In this document: positions 1 through 10,609 of the stretch, piece after piece
Position numbering within the stretch: position 1 is the first letter of the stretch
Layout of the letters: each line of letters opens with the position of its first letter
DNA from: Endocalyx cinctus
Lineage: Eukaryota > Ascomycota > Sordariomycetes > Amphisphaeriales > Apiosporaceae
Length of the DNA stretch: 64,000 bases
Assembly: GCA_001600455.1 (NCBI GenBank)
Contig: BCKC01000015.1
Span: 186,001-250,000 of the forward strand
Direction: 5' to 3'
Position numbers and translations under genes: made by a program
The notes under the pieces: generated by a model
Databases searched by the model: none
The model's input: the letters and a program-made list of their open reading frames with translations, nothing else
Told to the model about the DNA's origin: nothing

Positions 1-596
1 GAAGGATTCCAGGATAGCTTAGCACAGCCGCTCTTCCTTTTCTCCTTCTTACCTACCTATTTACGTTATCCTGCGTCTTTCACCTCTCACTGAGAACTTA
101 ATTGTTATTTTTCCAAATCCCAATCACCTTTCAATACCTCCTTTTACAGCTTATACATATACCCTTTTGTGCCATTTTCTTTAATCTTAACTCAACTTCT
201 CACTCTTACAGTGAATACACGTCAGATTTATATACGCTCCTCCACATACATACTCCATTCTTTGCATTCTTTTATGGGGTTGGCTTGTAAAGCGGACCTC
301 ACCTTGAAGCTCATCAGGCTTAACGAAATGGTCTAAAGTATCCTTGTACTTGTCTGCTTTTGGTCGATCTCGTCTTCTGTTGTTTTCGAGCAGGCGTGTT
401 TCTATTTTATTTTGATTTTCTTTTTTACCCTTTCGTCCCTTCCCATACGGTAACACGCAAAAGAGAAGAAAACAAAAAGTTCACATTCTCTATCTTGTAA
501 CCTCTCGATGCAATGATCTATATAAGATCTCCCTAAGAAAAATTACGCAAAACCAGAGAGCCGTCTCAGTCAGGAAACCTTTGTTCACCACAAACC
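1..596. other. 5' flank and leader of the zinc-finger/protease gene
   Basis: No gene is seen here. The stretch is pyrimidine-rich and AT-rich with only short chance ORFs. Near its right end is a TATA-like box, and no part of a gene from beyond the left edge can be recognised. Confidence 0.6.
519..526 (+). promoter_or_regulatory. TATA-like box (TATATAAG)
   Basis: TATATAAG lies about 70 nt upstream of the ATG at 597, a reasonable place for a core promoter driving a short leader. The call rests on motif and position only; the transcription start is not known. Confidence 0.4.
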
Positions 597-3500
597 ATGC
601 ATCCAGAATTCCCCACTACCACCCCACCTTCCCGTTTATACGGCGGCACTAATTTTGAAGTGTACGGGACCGGAAGCGGCATGTTAGCCGGCAAGCAAAA
701 CCATCCGGAAGGGGAAGGAGGGGCCCGGGGAAGGCGGCAGCACGTTAGCTCCTGCCCCGCCACATACGCCGACTCCGTAACGACATCTCCCCCACCTTCC
801 ACGCACCGGAGACAGGGTGATGCAAGACCAATTCCCTCCTCCTCCTCTTCTTCCTCTTCTTTAGATAATCAGGTCCACGGAAATTTTAGGCATGCCCAAG
901 CTTTCGAGGAAGGAGGTCATCGCCATCACCATTCTATCCCGACCGACCGATATTTTCAAGCGTACCGCGACGACGATAACAACATGGCGCGCCAGAGCGC
1001 CTATTACCCCATCAATTCGGATTTCCTCTTCCACCACGGCTCATCCGCCACAGTAAGCAACCCCTGGGCACACACCATGCCGATCAACCTCGGATTAGGG
1101 AGCGCGAACGATCTAGAGCTGGATCTGAACGACGACGTCACTATGATTAGCGAAACCCCTTCGACCAACATGATGGTGGCCACCGGGTTGCAGTTTAACA
1201 AGTGCCTGCCCCCGGAGATGGCGGTATCGAATCTTTCGTCTTATTACGGGGGCATCGGGATCGAGGGGAGGCGGGGGGGTATGATGGATTTCACGAGCCC
1301 GCCCCCGCCTCCGAGCAACCCGAGCTCGTGCTCTGTCATCACCACCGCGCTCGACTCGCCGCCTTCCACCGCCACCGTATCGCGCACGTCGTCCGTCAGT
1401 TACGGGAGCTCCTCGAACGCGACGCTGTCGCCGATCCAGACCGACTTCGCGTCCATGTCGAACCACGGCAACGGCAATAGCCAGCACAGCTGCTGCGGAA
1501 GCGCCGGCGGCAACGCCGTCTTCCCGCATTCTCGCGGACCGAGCCCTCTACGCAACGTCGTGCAACCATCGTCGTCATCGTCATCATCGTCATCGCCGCT
1601 ACTAGAAGGAGCGGACTCGGCCGAGTCATCGTCGTCGTTCGTCTGTGCCGTACCCCGCTGTCTAGCTAAATTCGTCCGCGAACCGGACCTCGAGACGCAC
1701 GCGCGCAACGCGCACGCGCACGTCTGCCTCTGGGGGGACGACGGCCCGTGCGACAGCGGCGGGTTCGCGACGAGGGAGGAGCTCAACTGGCACGTCAAGA
1801 GCGAGCACCTCCTCGAGTGCCCCGTGCGGGGCTGCACCGAGACGGGCGGGTTCCGGAATCGCGAGCTGGTCGATTGCCACTTGCGATGGGTCCACGGAGC
1901 GGCGGCGGGCGAGAAGAATAAGGAAGAAGGGGGTGCGAAAAAAAGGGTGGTGGACGTGTGGAATACGTCGAGCAATTTGCTGGATCGCGCTACTTCGGTG
2001 AACGATCACGCTGCTGCCGCTGCTGCTGCTGCTGCTGCTGTGCCGGTGAGCCACTCGCCCGCTCAGGATAATGAGCGGCAGCCGTCGAATCAGGAAGAAC
2101 GGGGAGCTGAGACTCCGAAGCAGCAGGCCTCGACGGCGCTACCGCCGCCACCGTCATCGTCTCTTTCCGCGATAGATGATCGAACTTTGAAGATGGAGAT
2201 GTCCATCGGTATTTCCAAGAAAAGGTGCCGGGATCAATTAAGGGCGGTCATGGAAAAGAAGGCTAGAAAGATGAATGGTGAGAACACACCCCCCCTTATA
2301 CTCGAATAATAAACCTCCCTTTCGTATTGATATATCACTAAACCTCAAATCTAGTAGGGGGAACTCCGAGAAGCGTAGAAAGCCCAGGGCTCGTGATTAG
2401 CCGCACGCCAAAGAGCGCAGAGACGGCAAGCTTCCCTGTGATCTGGGAACGTAAGTGGAATTCCAATTTCTCAACTCCTTTCCTGCATCGGTATCTTTTT
2501 AAGAAATTCACATTCTAACATTGCAAAAACAATCATTTGATACAGACGGTGTACTCCCATTCCTCATCGAATTCCTTCCTAAATGGTGCGGACCAGGCCA
2601 CGCCATCAACGTGACGCGGGGACGCAAGCCGGGGTTCCGACGGATATGCATCATGACGCGGAAGAACGTGAACACGGCTCGGAGGATAGTGATCGTGAGC
2701 CACGTGCAGGACCTCTTGACCGATACATACCGCAGCACCGTCAAGTTCGTTTTCTCGACGGGCGAGGTAGGACGTATCGGCACCACCTGGGCCAGGGGTT
2801 TGAGCAAGGAGATGCCCGACGACATATGCGTGCCCCGAAACCCGTTCGCCTACGTCAGTCCGTGCATGGGAGACAGCATAGGCGCCACGCTGAACGACGG
2901 CGAGGAAGCCACGGCGACTTTGGGTCCCGCCGTGACCGTCGGCGGAGGTAATTACTGGTTGGCGAGCTTCCATCCCTTCATCCACGCGAGCCCGGGCACC
3001 TCAACGGTGACGGTAGAGCACCCTTCGCCGGAAGACAGAGCGCAGTGCACGAAACAGCAGCACGACTCCCTGGATCAGGAGCGTATGGAATTTCGCGTCG
3101 GCGACATCATGGCCACGTCGGGTTACGACCTCAACACGACGCGCATCACGCACGATCCTTACTGGGAGGACTGCGACAAGGAACCTCCCCTGGTGGTGAC
3201 GGACTGGGTCCTAATCTCGACGAATACGCGCCAAGCCAACCTTCTACGGAGATTCCCCTCCGCCACGACGCAGAGACGCGAGGTGCCCGTAACGTCGATG
3301 CGATCCATCAACCCCGGCGCGAGCGTATGCTCTACCGGTCGCACCTCGGGCCTGCAGCGCGGACAGATCTGCGAGATCCCCGCGTACGTGGACGGGTCCA
3401 AGAGCGGCAACGGGACGGGTAAGGCGACGCGCGAGTGGTTCATCGAGGAGCCGTACCCGTACGACGACGAGGAGAGCTGGATCCGCGGCGGCATCGGCGT

Positions 3501-4230
3501 CGAGGGGGACAGCGGCGCGCCCGTGATCGAGAGCGACACCAACGCGCTCGTCGGCCAGCTCTGGGGCCGCAACAAGTACTTCGGCGCCGGCCCGCGCGTC
3601 ACCTACTTCACGCCCATCTTCGACGTCTTCGACGACGTCCAGGAGCGCTGCGGCCAGCAGACGCGGCCCCGGCTGCCCCAGTACCGCGACGAGGCCGACC
3701 GCTGGGCCACCTACCCCGTCTGCCGCCAGTGCTACGACTTTCGCGAGTACCTCGAGAGCCGCCGCAGCTCGCGCGAGTCGCTCATGTCCATGATCGGCCT
3801 GCACGACGCGCGCGCCGGCGAGAACGACAACGACCTCACGTCCGTCTCGGAACTGGCCACGCCGAAGGACCACACGAGAGACCAGTCGTACCTGATCCGT
3901 CACGTCGGGCCCGAAGACGCCGGCTCGTCCATGGGCAGCGTCGTCTCGCCTGCGCCCATTCACGCCTTCTACCCCATCTCGCAGGCCGCTTCTCCCGGGA
4001 TGGTGGCGGACCTGCGAAGCCCTTACGCGCAAACTTTGAGCGACGAGGATTTATACGAAAGCCACTGCGTCGGTGAGAATGGCGTGCCTCTAGGGAAATT
4101 GTCAAGCGCGAAAGGCTTTGCGGTTGGAAGTGATGTGGCACTAGGCAAACGACCCATCCTAGCGGCCCCGGGATTAAGAGATTACGGAGCTATGCCTGGG
4201 CAGGCAGAGAAACGGCGTAAACTGGGATAG
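597..4230 (+). CDS. C2H2 zinc-finger protein fused to a trypsin-fold serine-protease-like domain
   Basis: Exons 597-2277, 2355-2450 and 2546-4230 give 1,153 aa. Intron 1 (GTGAGA...CTAG) and intron 2 (GTAAGT...ACAG) join two long ORFs in frame, so this reads as one gene. Residues 1-340 are Ser/Pro/Gly-rich and disordered. Three atypical C2H2 fingers follow: C350/C355/H368/H373, C377/C385/H399/H404 and C408/C413/H428/H433. After a polyalanine and basic linker comes a domain with a trypsin-like triad pattern: His735 in SFHPF, Asp812 in DWVLI, a GRTSGLQRG loop, and Ser915 in GDSGAPV. The tail is polar and ends in basic residues. There is no signal peptide, which fits an intracellular, probably nuclear, protein. 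Activity, targets and DNA binding are unknown. The fingers could bind DNA, RNA or protein, and the protease fold may be inactive. The fusion itself depends on the 96-nt middle exon being real. Confidence 0.75.
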
Positions 4231-4409
4231 GCCTTGGAAGGAATACTTACGGATAGGTCTTACGTGAACACGAATTGAAACTTTCTAGAGCAGCTTTAGT
4301 GTGTAATAATACGATGTTGCATCTTGACCCATTCGCTTTGTAGGTGCCGTCGTTCATATTTAAACATGTGTTATCCCCTTATCTGTGCTCTCGGATGTGT
4401 ACCATCATA

Positions 4410-6473
4410 TCATCCTGGAAACCCACCACGGTTCATTTTCTTTGCATGTTGATCGCGTCGGTTATGGTTGCCCTTAGACCCCTTATTCGCCTCTTTCCGC
4501 CGCCTGGCATTTTCTGTGCCCTTGTCTCCCGTAGGCCCGGAGACGCTACCACCCCCACGCCCGCTACCCCTACCTCGACCTCTACCTCGACCTCCTCGAC
4601 CACCGCCGCGGACATTTCGATTTTGGCTCCCAGAACCGCCGCCATTAGAATCCTCTTCGCCGGAATCAGCCGGACTTGCGCGCCACGCGGTTCTCTCTAA
4701 CGAAGGCTGGTTACCACTAAATTGGCTATATCTAGCTTCCAGCTGTGTCATCTGTTGAGGGGTTCGAGCAAGCATGACGGCCCAACCTTCAATGGCTTCG
4801 TCCGTCATTCCGGTAGCTGCTTTCAACGTCGTCCTAGCCTGACTTCGCCGGGTAGCCGCATCTCTCTCAAACACCTTTGGATCTGACTGATAGGCCCTGA
4901 ACAAGGCTTCCTCGTTTACGTCCTTTTGTTTCTGGTCTTGTATATCTTCGGCATGACCGTCGTTCACCACGAAACCAGAATCAGCAGCGTCGTACGTGTC
5001 ATCACGCTCATCATCGTCGGCATCGAATGCCGAGAGGGCAGAAAGAATGGCGGCCTTGTTAGGAGCGGTAGATCGGTCTTTTAGAACATCATCTGCCGTC
5101 CTGCCCGGGTTCCGCTTCCCGAAATGAATATTTGATACGTCTACGGCAAGTTTATCAAATTCGTCATCATCGAATACGTTTCGACGCGTAGGTAACAGGG
5201 GAGGTGTCGGCCTCGGCGCGATATCATGGCTTTTCCTCCGGTTTCTTTCGGGTGATCTGATCTCACATTAGCATGGTTTATTTAGTGAATGGGTTCTCAA
5301 GCTCGCCGGATAGACTTACAGTTCTTTAGTTCGATCTATGCTGGCCAAATGAGGTGGAAGTGAATCTTCTTCGAGCAGGGCAGCAATGGCAAGTTCGGTA
5401 TTATCTCCATATTCGTCGAGAAGTTTTGATATGAAAGCTGAACCTAAATCGGGAAAGAGGTCCTGTATCTGAGAGATCTGGCTCATCTGATGAATGTGCA
5501 TCTGTGTATTGATCTCGTCGAAATCTTCTCGCATGATACCTTTACCTTTGTCAATCTTTCGCTTCACCAATTTCTTCGGTCTCACATTAGCTCCCGGCTT
5601 GCGGTAAGCTTCCAAGGCGGTAATTACGGGCTTTATCCGCGTCATATTGGTGCCCACTTCGTTCATACGAAGCTGCACATGCTTTAAAATAGGAGTGACG
5701 GTGACCAATTCAGCCACCATAGAGTCATTGATATTGAGGGGGCCGACCTTATGAGCATCGGCGGCTGCTTTCAAGGAGTAGAATTGGTCAGATAAGACTG
5801 AAAAATTAGGGGACTCCCCGTCAGTTAAGCCGACGAGACAAAGATAAGCCGTGGTGATGATGGTTTTTCGTAACGGCGGGTTCATGACCTTATAACAAGT
5901 GATGAGACCATCGAGAAAGTCGCTCCCCGTGAAAAAGAAAGCGGCCGTGTCCGGAGAGGCATGTATGAGATGATTGAGTCGTTTCAGCCGTAACTCCAAA
6001 GTCTTAAGATCACCTCTAATGCCGGAATCCAAAATTTTGATGAGTGATTTCTTGAGAGCAGTAAGAGATGTCTCTACTTCTGGTTTTCGAAAGACCTCTT
6101 TGAGTATAGGGAAAGTCCTCTTTTTGCCATATAACCGGGAAAAGTCAGATAAGAATTCCCAACCGAGTAGAGGAATCGGAGGGGAATCCATGGATAATTG
6201 TCTAGATATAAGAGAGAAACATCGTCTTAGTAATGAAGACGCAGCTTGAGATGGTCCTAATATAGTGATACCAGATTCCGCTACCTCTCGACAAAAGGAG
6301 AGCTGAAATGAAACCACGGACTCTTGGGCTATAAGGTCCTTGTCCGGCAGTGAAATATAAGCTTCAGCAAGAGAAACCCATGTGAAAAGACATGCTTCCC
6401 ATTCTTGAGGGACGATATGGTCCCTCCACGGCGCTTCGGGGAAAGGTGCAAAAGGAGGTAAAGCAGGGGCCAT
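4410..6473 (-). CDS. cue3: CUE-domain protein, Cue3/ASCC2-like
   Basis: Exons 6473-5320 and 5256-4410 give 666 aa; the intron has a GTAAGT donor, a TGCTAAT branch and a CAG acceptor. Residues 1-300 form the helical domain seen in ASCC2/Cue3. A CUE domain follows at about 333-375 (LFPD, then a LL-DEYGDNTELA stretch and a LL end), which by family binds ubiquitin. The C-terminal part is acidic, then helical, then an Arg-Gly-rich tail with RGG/GRG repeats. In yeast, Cue3 is part of the RQC-trigger complex that recognises ubiquitinated collided ribosomes and helps split them, and the length is close to yeast Cue3 (about 620 aa). The RGG tail would suit RNA or ribosome contact, which is inference. 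The gene diverges from a ribosomal protein gene across a 607-nt spacer. Confidence 0.82.
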
Positions 6474-7080
6474 AATGTTAATGATTTTCCGAATTTATAG
6501 ATTTATGTTATTTCTTCTGTCTTTTTTGTCCCCCCTCTCTAGTTATAAATACTTTTTTGACTCGTAAGGAGGATTTTCTTGATTCTTAACTTCAACCTCG
6601 AGCAGTATGATCATCATCGTTCATCATAATGATTAATATTTAGTCTTACAGGATGACTCTATAAGTTCCAGGTACAGGTAGATGATTGGTGTCGGGCCTT
6701 AGTGATTGGATCCACCAAAAAGAAGTCCACAGTAAGTACGATTAGGTAGCAGGCAACCCTGGCAACCCCATTCAGCCACAGAACTAAGAGATGCTAGCAG
6801 GCTAGTAAAAAAATACGCCACAATGCTAACCCTTATCTTATCGCTACCCGTCCTTAGCTTAGCCAGCCCACACAGTAACCTCCAATTAATAAATTTATCA
6901 CGAACTTCGCGAACTTTTTTTTTTTGTTCCCCACCAAAGTAGTCATAAATCCCGACCGCATACACGCCTTCATCACTTTGCCGTAACGCAGATCGTTCGA
7001 GTCGTGAAGGCCATCCTATTTACTATCCCATCAAAATCCTCAAAAACCGTAAACCGGAAATCCCACCCGATCAATTAAAA
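6474..7080. promoter_or_regulatory. Divergent promoter region, cue3 / rps20
   Basis: This 607-nt spacer lies between the start codons of the Cue3-like gene (minus) and the uS10 gene (plus), so it must hold both promoters. It contains T-runs and C/T-rich stretches, but I could not single out an established ribosomal-protein promoter element with confidence. No further gene is seen. Confidence 0.6.
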
Positions 7081-7588
7081 ATGTCTTACAACAAGGCCGA
7101 GAAGGACTTTGGGGAGGCTCCCGTTAGTTTTCCCACCTCGTCATTTTGATCTCTTGGACGACCAATCTCTAACTAGAACACTTTTGCTATAGAAAACCCA
7201 CAAGATCCGTATCACCTTGACCTCGCGCAAGGTCGCCTCCCTCGAGAAGGTCTGTACCGAGTTGATCGAGCGCTCCAAGGCCAAGGATCTGTCCGTCAAG
7301 GGTCCCGTCCGTCTCCCTACCAAGGTCCTCAAGGTCACCACCCGTAAGACTCCTTGCGGTGAGGGTTCCAAGACCGTAAGTTTTCCTTCCCGACTCGTTT
7401 TTCCTACTGTCTCTTGATAAAACGATGTGGGATTCGATTAAACTAATTTATCTTGGTATTAGTGGGATTGTTACGAAATGCGCATCCACAAGCGCCTTAT
7501 CGACCTTGTCGCTCCTACTGAGATCGTCAAGCAGATTATCGTTAACATTGAGGCCGGTGTCGAGGTTGAGGTTACCATTGCCGCATAA
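7081..7588 (+). CDS. rps20: 40S ribosomal protein S20 (uS10)
   Basis: Exons 7081-7122, 7193-7375 and 7463-7588 give 116 aa, the usual length of fungal S20. The first intron follows codon 14 (EAP), the second lies between GEGSKT and WDCYEM, and all junctions are phase 0. The protein carries the uS10 signatures: [45 protein letters not shown] and the C-terminal [15 protein letters not shown]. It is a component of the small ribosomal subunit head, and in yeast uS10 is a target of ubiquitination on collided ribosomes. That makes its divergent pairing with a Cue3-like gene a curious neighbourhood, though probably coincidental. Start choice is clear from the conserved [11 protein letters not shown] beginning. 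Confidence 0.97.
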
Positions 7589-7974
7589 GCTTGAGGGCTA
7601 TACAATTCATTCAGGCGTTTTCGGTCATCGTCATGAGTCATATGAGATGAGCAGGGAGAAGCAGGAATTAAAAGTCCCTTCTTTTACCTCGACTCTACGG
7701 ATAGATAGATGGTTCCTCCTGAACATTCAAGCAATAAAAAAAGTCAAAACCTCACACATTGCCATGCCACGACATTTCGAATGTGACAAAATGATGTACG
7801 GAAAATAACTATAGTAAAATATGCGGAAGCTTTTTATAATTATGTCAGTTCCGATGGCCGGGGTATCGATCTAACAACTGAGTAACGCGATGAATGAATC
7901 CTAAACGCCAACCTTGTATGCAATGCCATATTTCCGCATTTCTTTTTTTTTGTGCCTGGTCAACCTCTTCTACA
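7589..7974. other. Convergent 3' spacer between rps20 and the Nup42-like gene
   Basis: This 386-nt spacer holds the 3' ends of two converging genes. No ORF or RNA gene is supported. Poly(A) signals would be expected but are not distinctive. Confidence 0.6.
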
Positions 7975-10016
7975 CTAAAAATCCCACACGCAATCTTCTC
8001 TTAACGGTGGCACCTCGGGCATATCACCCTGGAACCTATTACCGGCCGCGTTCATAGCCGCGTACACCGTCTTGATATTATTGTCGTATTTCTCCTTGAC
8101 CTCGGTATCCTGGTTGTAACCTGGTGGGCCACCCGAAAAGAATATCTTGGTCCAGCTGTTATCGCGGGGGTTTCTGTAGCCCGGCACCGGCGGTTCTCTG
8201 TATGCTGGATCTTGGGGTCGACCGTCGACGTACTTATCGTGAACCTTCCATTTGTAAATCACAGGCTGTCCCTTGTAAGACGTGATTTGTCCGTTCATCG
8301 CTTTCGTAATATATGATTCGAGGGGCGGGTGTTGTTTAGAGCTGTCAGGGGCATAGGGTCCAGCTTTAGCGGTATTTGCCACCGTCGTCGCCTGAGCAGA
8401 GGGCTGCGCTTGCATGGCCGATGGCTGACCGAAAGGATTCGGGGCTGAAGGGGCCGCTCCAAACCCACCAGTAGTTCTGGCTCCAAACCCATTAGTCGTC
8501 GCCGCGTTCGAGGGAGCGCCAAAAGGCGAGCTCGTATTTATCGTAGCAGGTTGGCCGAAAGGGTTGCTAGCTGCGGTGGAGCTTGCGCCAGGAGGCCCGG
8601 TAGTATCCATAGCTTGATCGTTCGGCGCATTGTTAGCATTAGATGCCTGGGAGAAAGGGTTTCCCTGGGCGCCAGCGGCCTGAGAAAAGGGGTTCGCCGC
8701 AGGTGTTGCCGAAGCCGTCTGCGCGAATGGGCTAGGACCAGATGTCCCCGAAGCTGTCTGTGCGAACGGGCTAGCGCCAGAAGGCCCCGAAGGAGCACCA
8801 AATGGATTGCTGGGCCGTTGCGCTCCAAATGCCGAAGGTTGTCCAAACGCAGGTTGACTAGTCGCTGCGACCTGACCGAATCCCGACGTGGTTCCGGCGG
8901 CGGGTTGGGATGCTGCACCGAAGGGATTAGGCTTCTGGCCTAAAGCCGACGCTTGCCCGAACGCAGGGCCGGCGGCGCCTAGTTGCGACGTCTGACCAAA
9001 AGCAGGACCAGCTGCGCCCATCTGCGAGGGTTGTCCGAACGCCGACGTCGTAGCTGGAGCGGCGCTACCAAAAGGGTTGGGCTTCTGACCTAAACTCGAT
9101 GGCTGTCCGAACGCCGAACCGGACGAAGCAGCTTGACCGAAAGGGTTGGCTTGCGTAGATGAGAAAGGACTCTGATTCGCACCGGCGTTGTTCGACAATA
9201 GCGGGTTCGCGGTGCCGAAACCAGAGGTCTCGTTCCTTGCGAAGGCGCCGGTAGTATTTCCGCCGTTCATGGTGTTTTGCTTGCAAATATCTATGCGATT
9301 AGGATGTTTGTTCTCGCCGGCGAGTACGAATTGGACTGCGCCGTCTAAATTAGAAAGGGTGGTTCGGATTTGTCGTTCTGCTTGTTGGTAGAGTTCAGTT
9401 ACTTCGGCCATCTGTTTACGGAAATAGGTGATTAGTACACGCGTGGAAATAGGTGATTAGTACACGAAATGGAACAATAGCATAGACGCCATAGTTAATG
9501 AGGAAATACAGGTAATAGTACTAACCGCTTGTTGCTGATTACTAGCACCCCGAATATGAATCATGACCTCTTCCAAGCTCTGTTCTCTAGGGTAACCACC
9601 AAATAATTGTTCTGGGGCATCTTTCCCAGGACCGTAGCATGATAATATCCAGGTCGGACGCTCAGCTTCTAAATCGGTCCTCAGACCATCGGACGTGACT
9701 TTAAATGGGTTCGACATAGTTTGTGACGGTGGCCGATTTCCTCCTAATCCTCCACCAGATGTAGTATTGCTTAAGGCCCCAAAGCGATTGTTATTGTTGG
9801 AATTGAAGCCTCCAAACGGGTTCGAGATTGGGTTGGCATTGGCGCCTGGATGTTCGAATCTACAATTGGCTATAGTTGATAGGTTTTTTTACGCTTCTGA
9901 TTAGTCCAGGACTCACTCCAATTGTAAAGACGTTTGTTGACTTGGACCTTGTTTTTGGTTTACTTACCTCCATTTCTGCAATTGCCTTGCTGATAAAATT
10001 TACAGAGTGGTGCCAT
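7975..10016 (-). CDS. CCCH zinc-finger FG nucleoporin, Nup42/Amo1-like
   Basis: Exons 10016-9968, 9869-9526 and 9411-7975 give 609 aa. The first splice completes a CCCH finger: C5-x7-C13-x5-C19-x3-H23. Next comes a conserved stretch (MSNPFKVTSDGL, ERPTWILSCYGPG) and a helical segment, then about 280 residues of FG repeats (FGQ, NPFG, AFGQ). The C-terminal domain is conserved too (PLESYITKAMNGQITSYKGQ, WTKIFFSGGPPGY, CVWDF at the end). This is the layout of fungal nucleoporin AMO1, related to yeast Nup42/Rip1 and human NUPL2, which sit on the cytoplasmic face of the pore and serve mRNA export with Gle1 and Dbp5. Starting at the in-frame ATG at 9411 or 9717 would lose the finger, so the two-intron model is preferred. 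The second intron has an internal duplication. Confidence 0.88.
9420..9466. repeat. 22-bp tandem duplication inside a NUP42 intron
   Basis: Two identical 22-bp copies (9420-9441 and 9445-9466), offset by 25 bp, lie inside the 114-nt intron 9412-9525. On the coding (minus) strand each copy carries TACTAAT, a near-consensus branch site, so the branch site is duplicated. Confidence 0.9.
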
Positions 10017-10609
10017 CACATATCGTTCATGAGGTTAAAATATATAAGAAATGCAATGCCAAAAATTAAAATAATCGATGAAATCGTATCAATAAAAGAG
10101 AGAAGAAGAAGAATTAAAATAATTCAGCCTCGCAGATTTTATCAAAGGCAGAAACAATAGCTGCTTTATACTTACTTAAGTACTTAGTTAAGTATACTGA
10201 AGTAGACTAAGAGCTCAGTTAATGGACGCCGCTGATGATTGTTTCAGGGGTTGTTATTACTTAATATGCACTAAGGTACAGTGAGTGCTACACTATACAG
10301 GAGCTCTAGCTCTGGCGCTCTAGCACTGACAGGTCATAGTAGTGCTTTCACAGCGGCAGGTGGGCTAGTGAGACCCCTAAAGTAGCAGAGTGACTAAGTA
10401 ACCCTTTTTATCTGACTACAACTTTGAGAGAGAATGGAAGATCACACAAAGTTGAATACTTAGGTACTGGTACTTATACTTTTTCATTATTACTACCTAG
10501 CTGCCTAGGTACTACTATCTAACATGCCAGTATATTATTGTGTACTTTTCTTCATGGTAATGATTTAGAAAAATCCAATTTGAAACTATTTCAAAACAAT
10601 ATGGGATAC
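10017..10609. other. Spacer between the Nup42-like gene and the GH5 gene
   Basis: Spacer of 593 nt holding the promoter of the Nup42-like gene and the 3' flank of the GH5 gene. It is AT-rich with a small inverted pair (AGTGCTA near 10282, TAGCACT near 10320) and a CCTAGGTA motif near 10504. No gene is supported. Confidence 0.5.

Noticed and set aside
3244..4032. 262-codon minus-strand frame across the protease domain
   Set aside because: Low-complexity Ala/Val/Arg content caused by GC-rich third positions of the real gene on the other strand.
2521..4230. Protease-like ORF as a separate gene starting at TTG
   Set aside because: It has no ATG near its start, and splice signals with exact phase link it to the zinc-finger ORF upstream.
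10282..10326. Small inverted repeat AGTGCTA/TAGCACT as a possible MITE
   Set aside because: Arms are only 7 bp, there is no target-site duplication and no second copy was seen.
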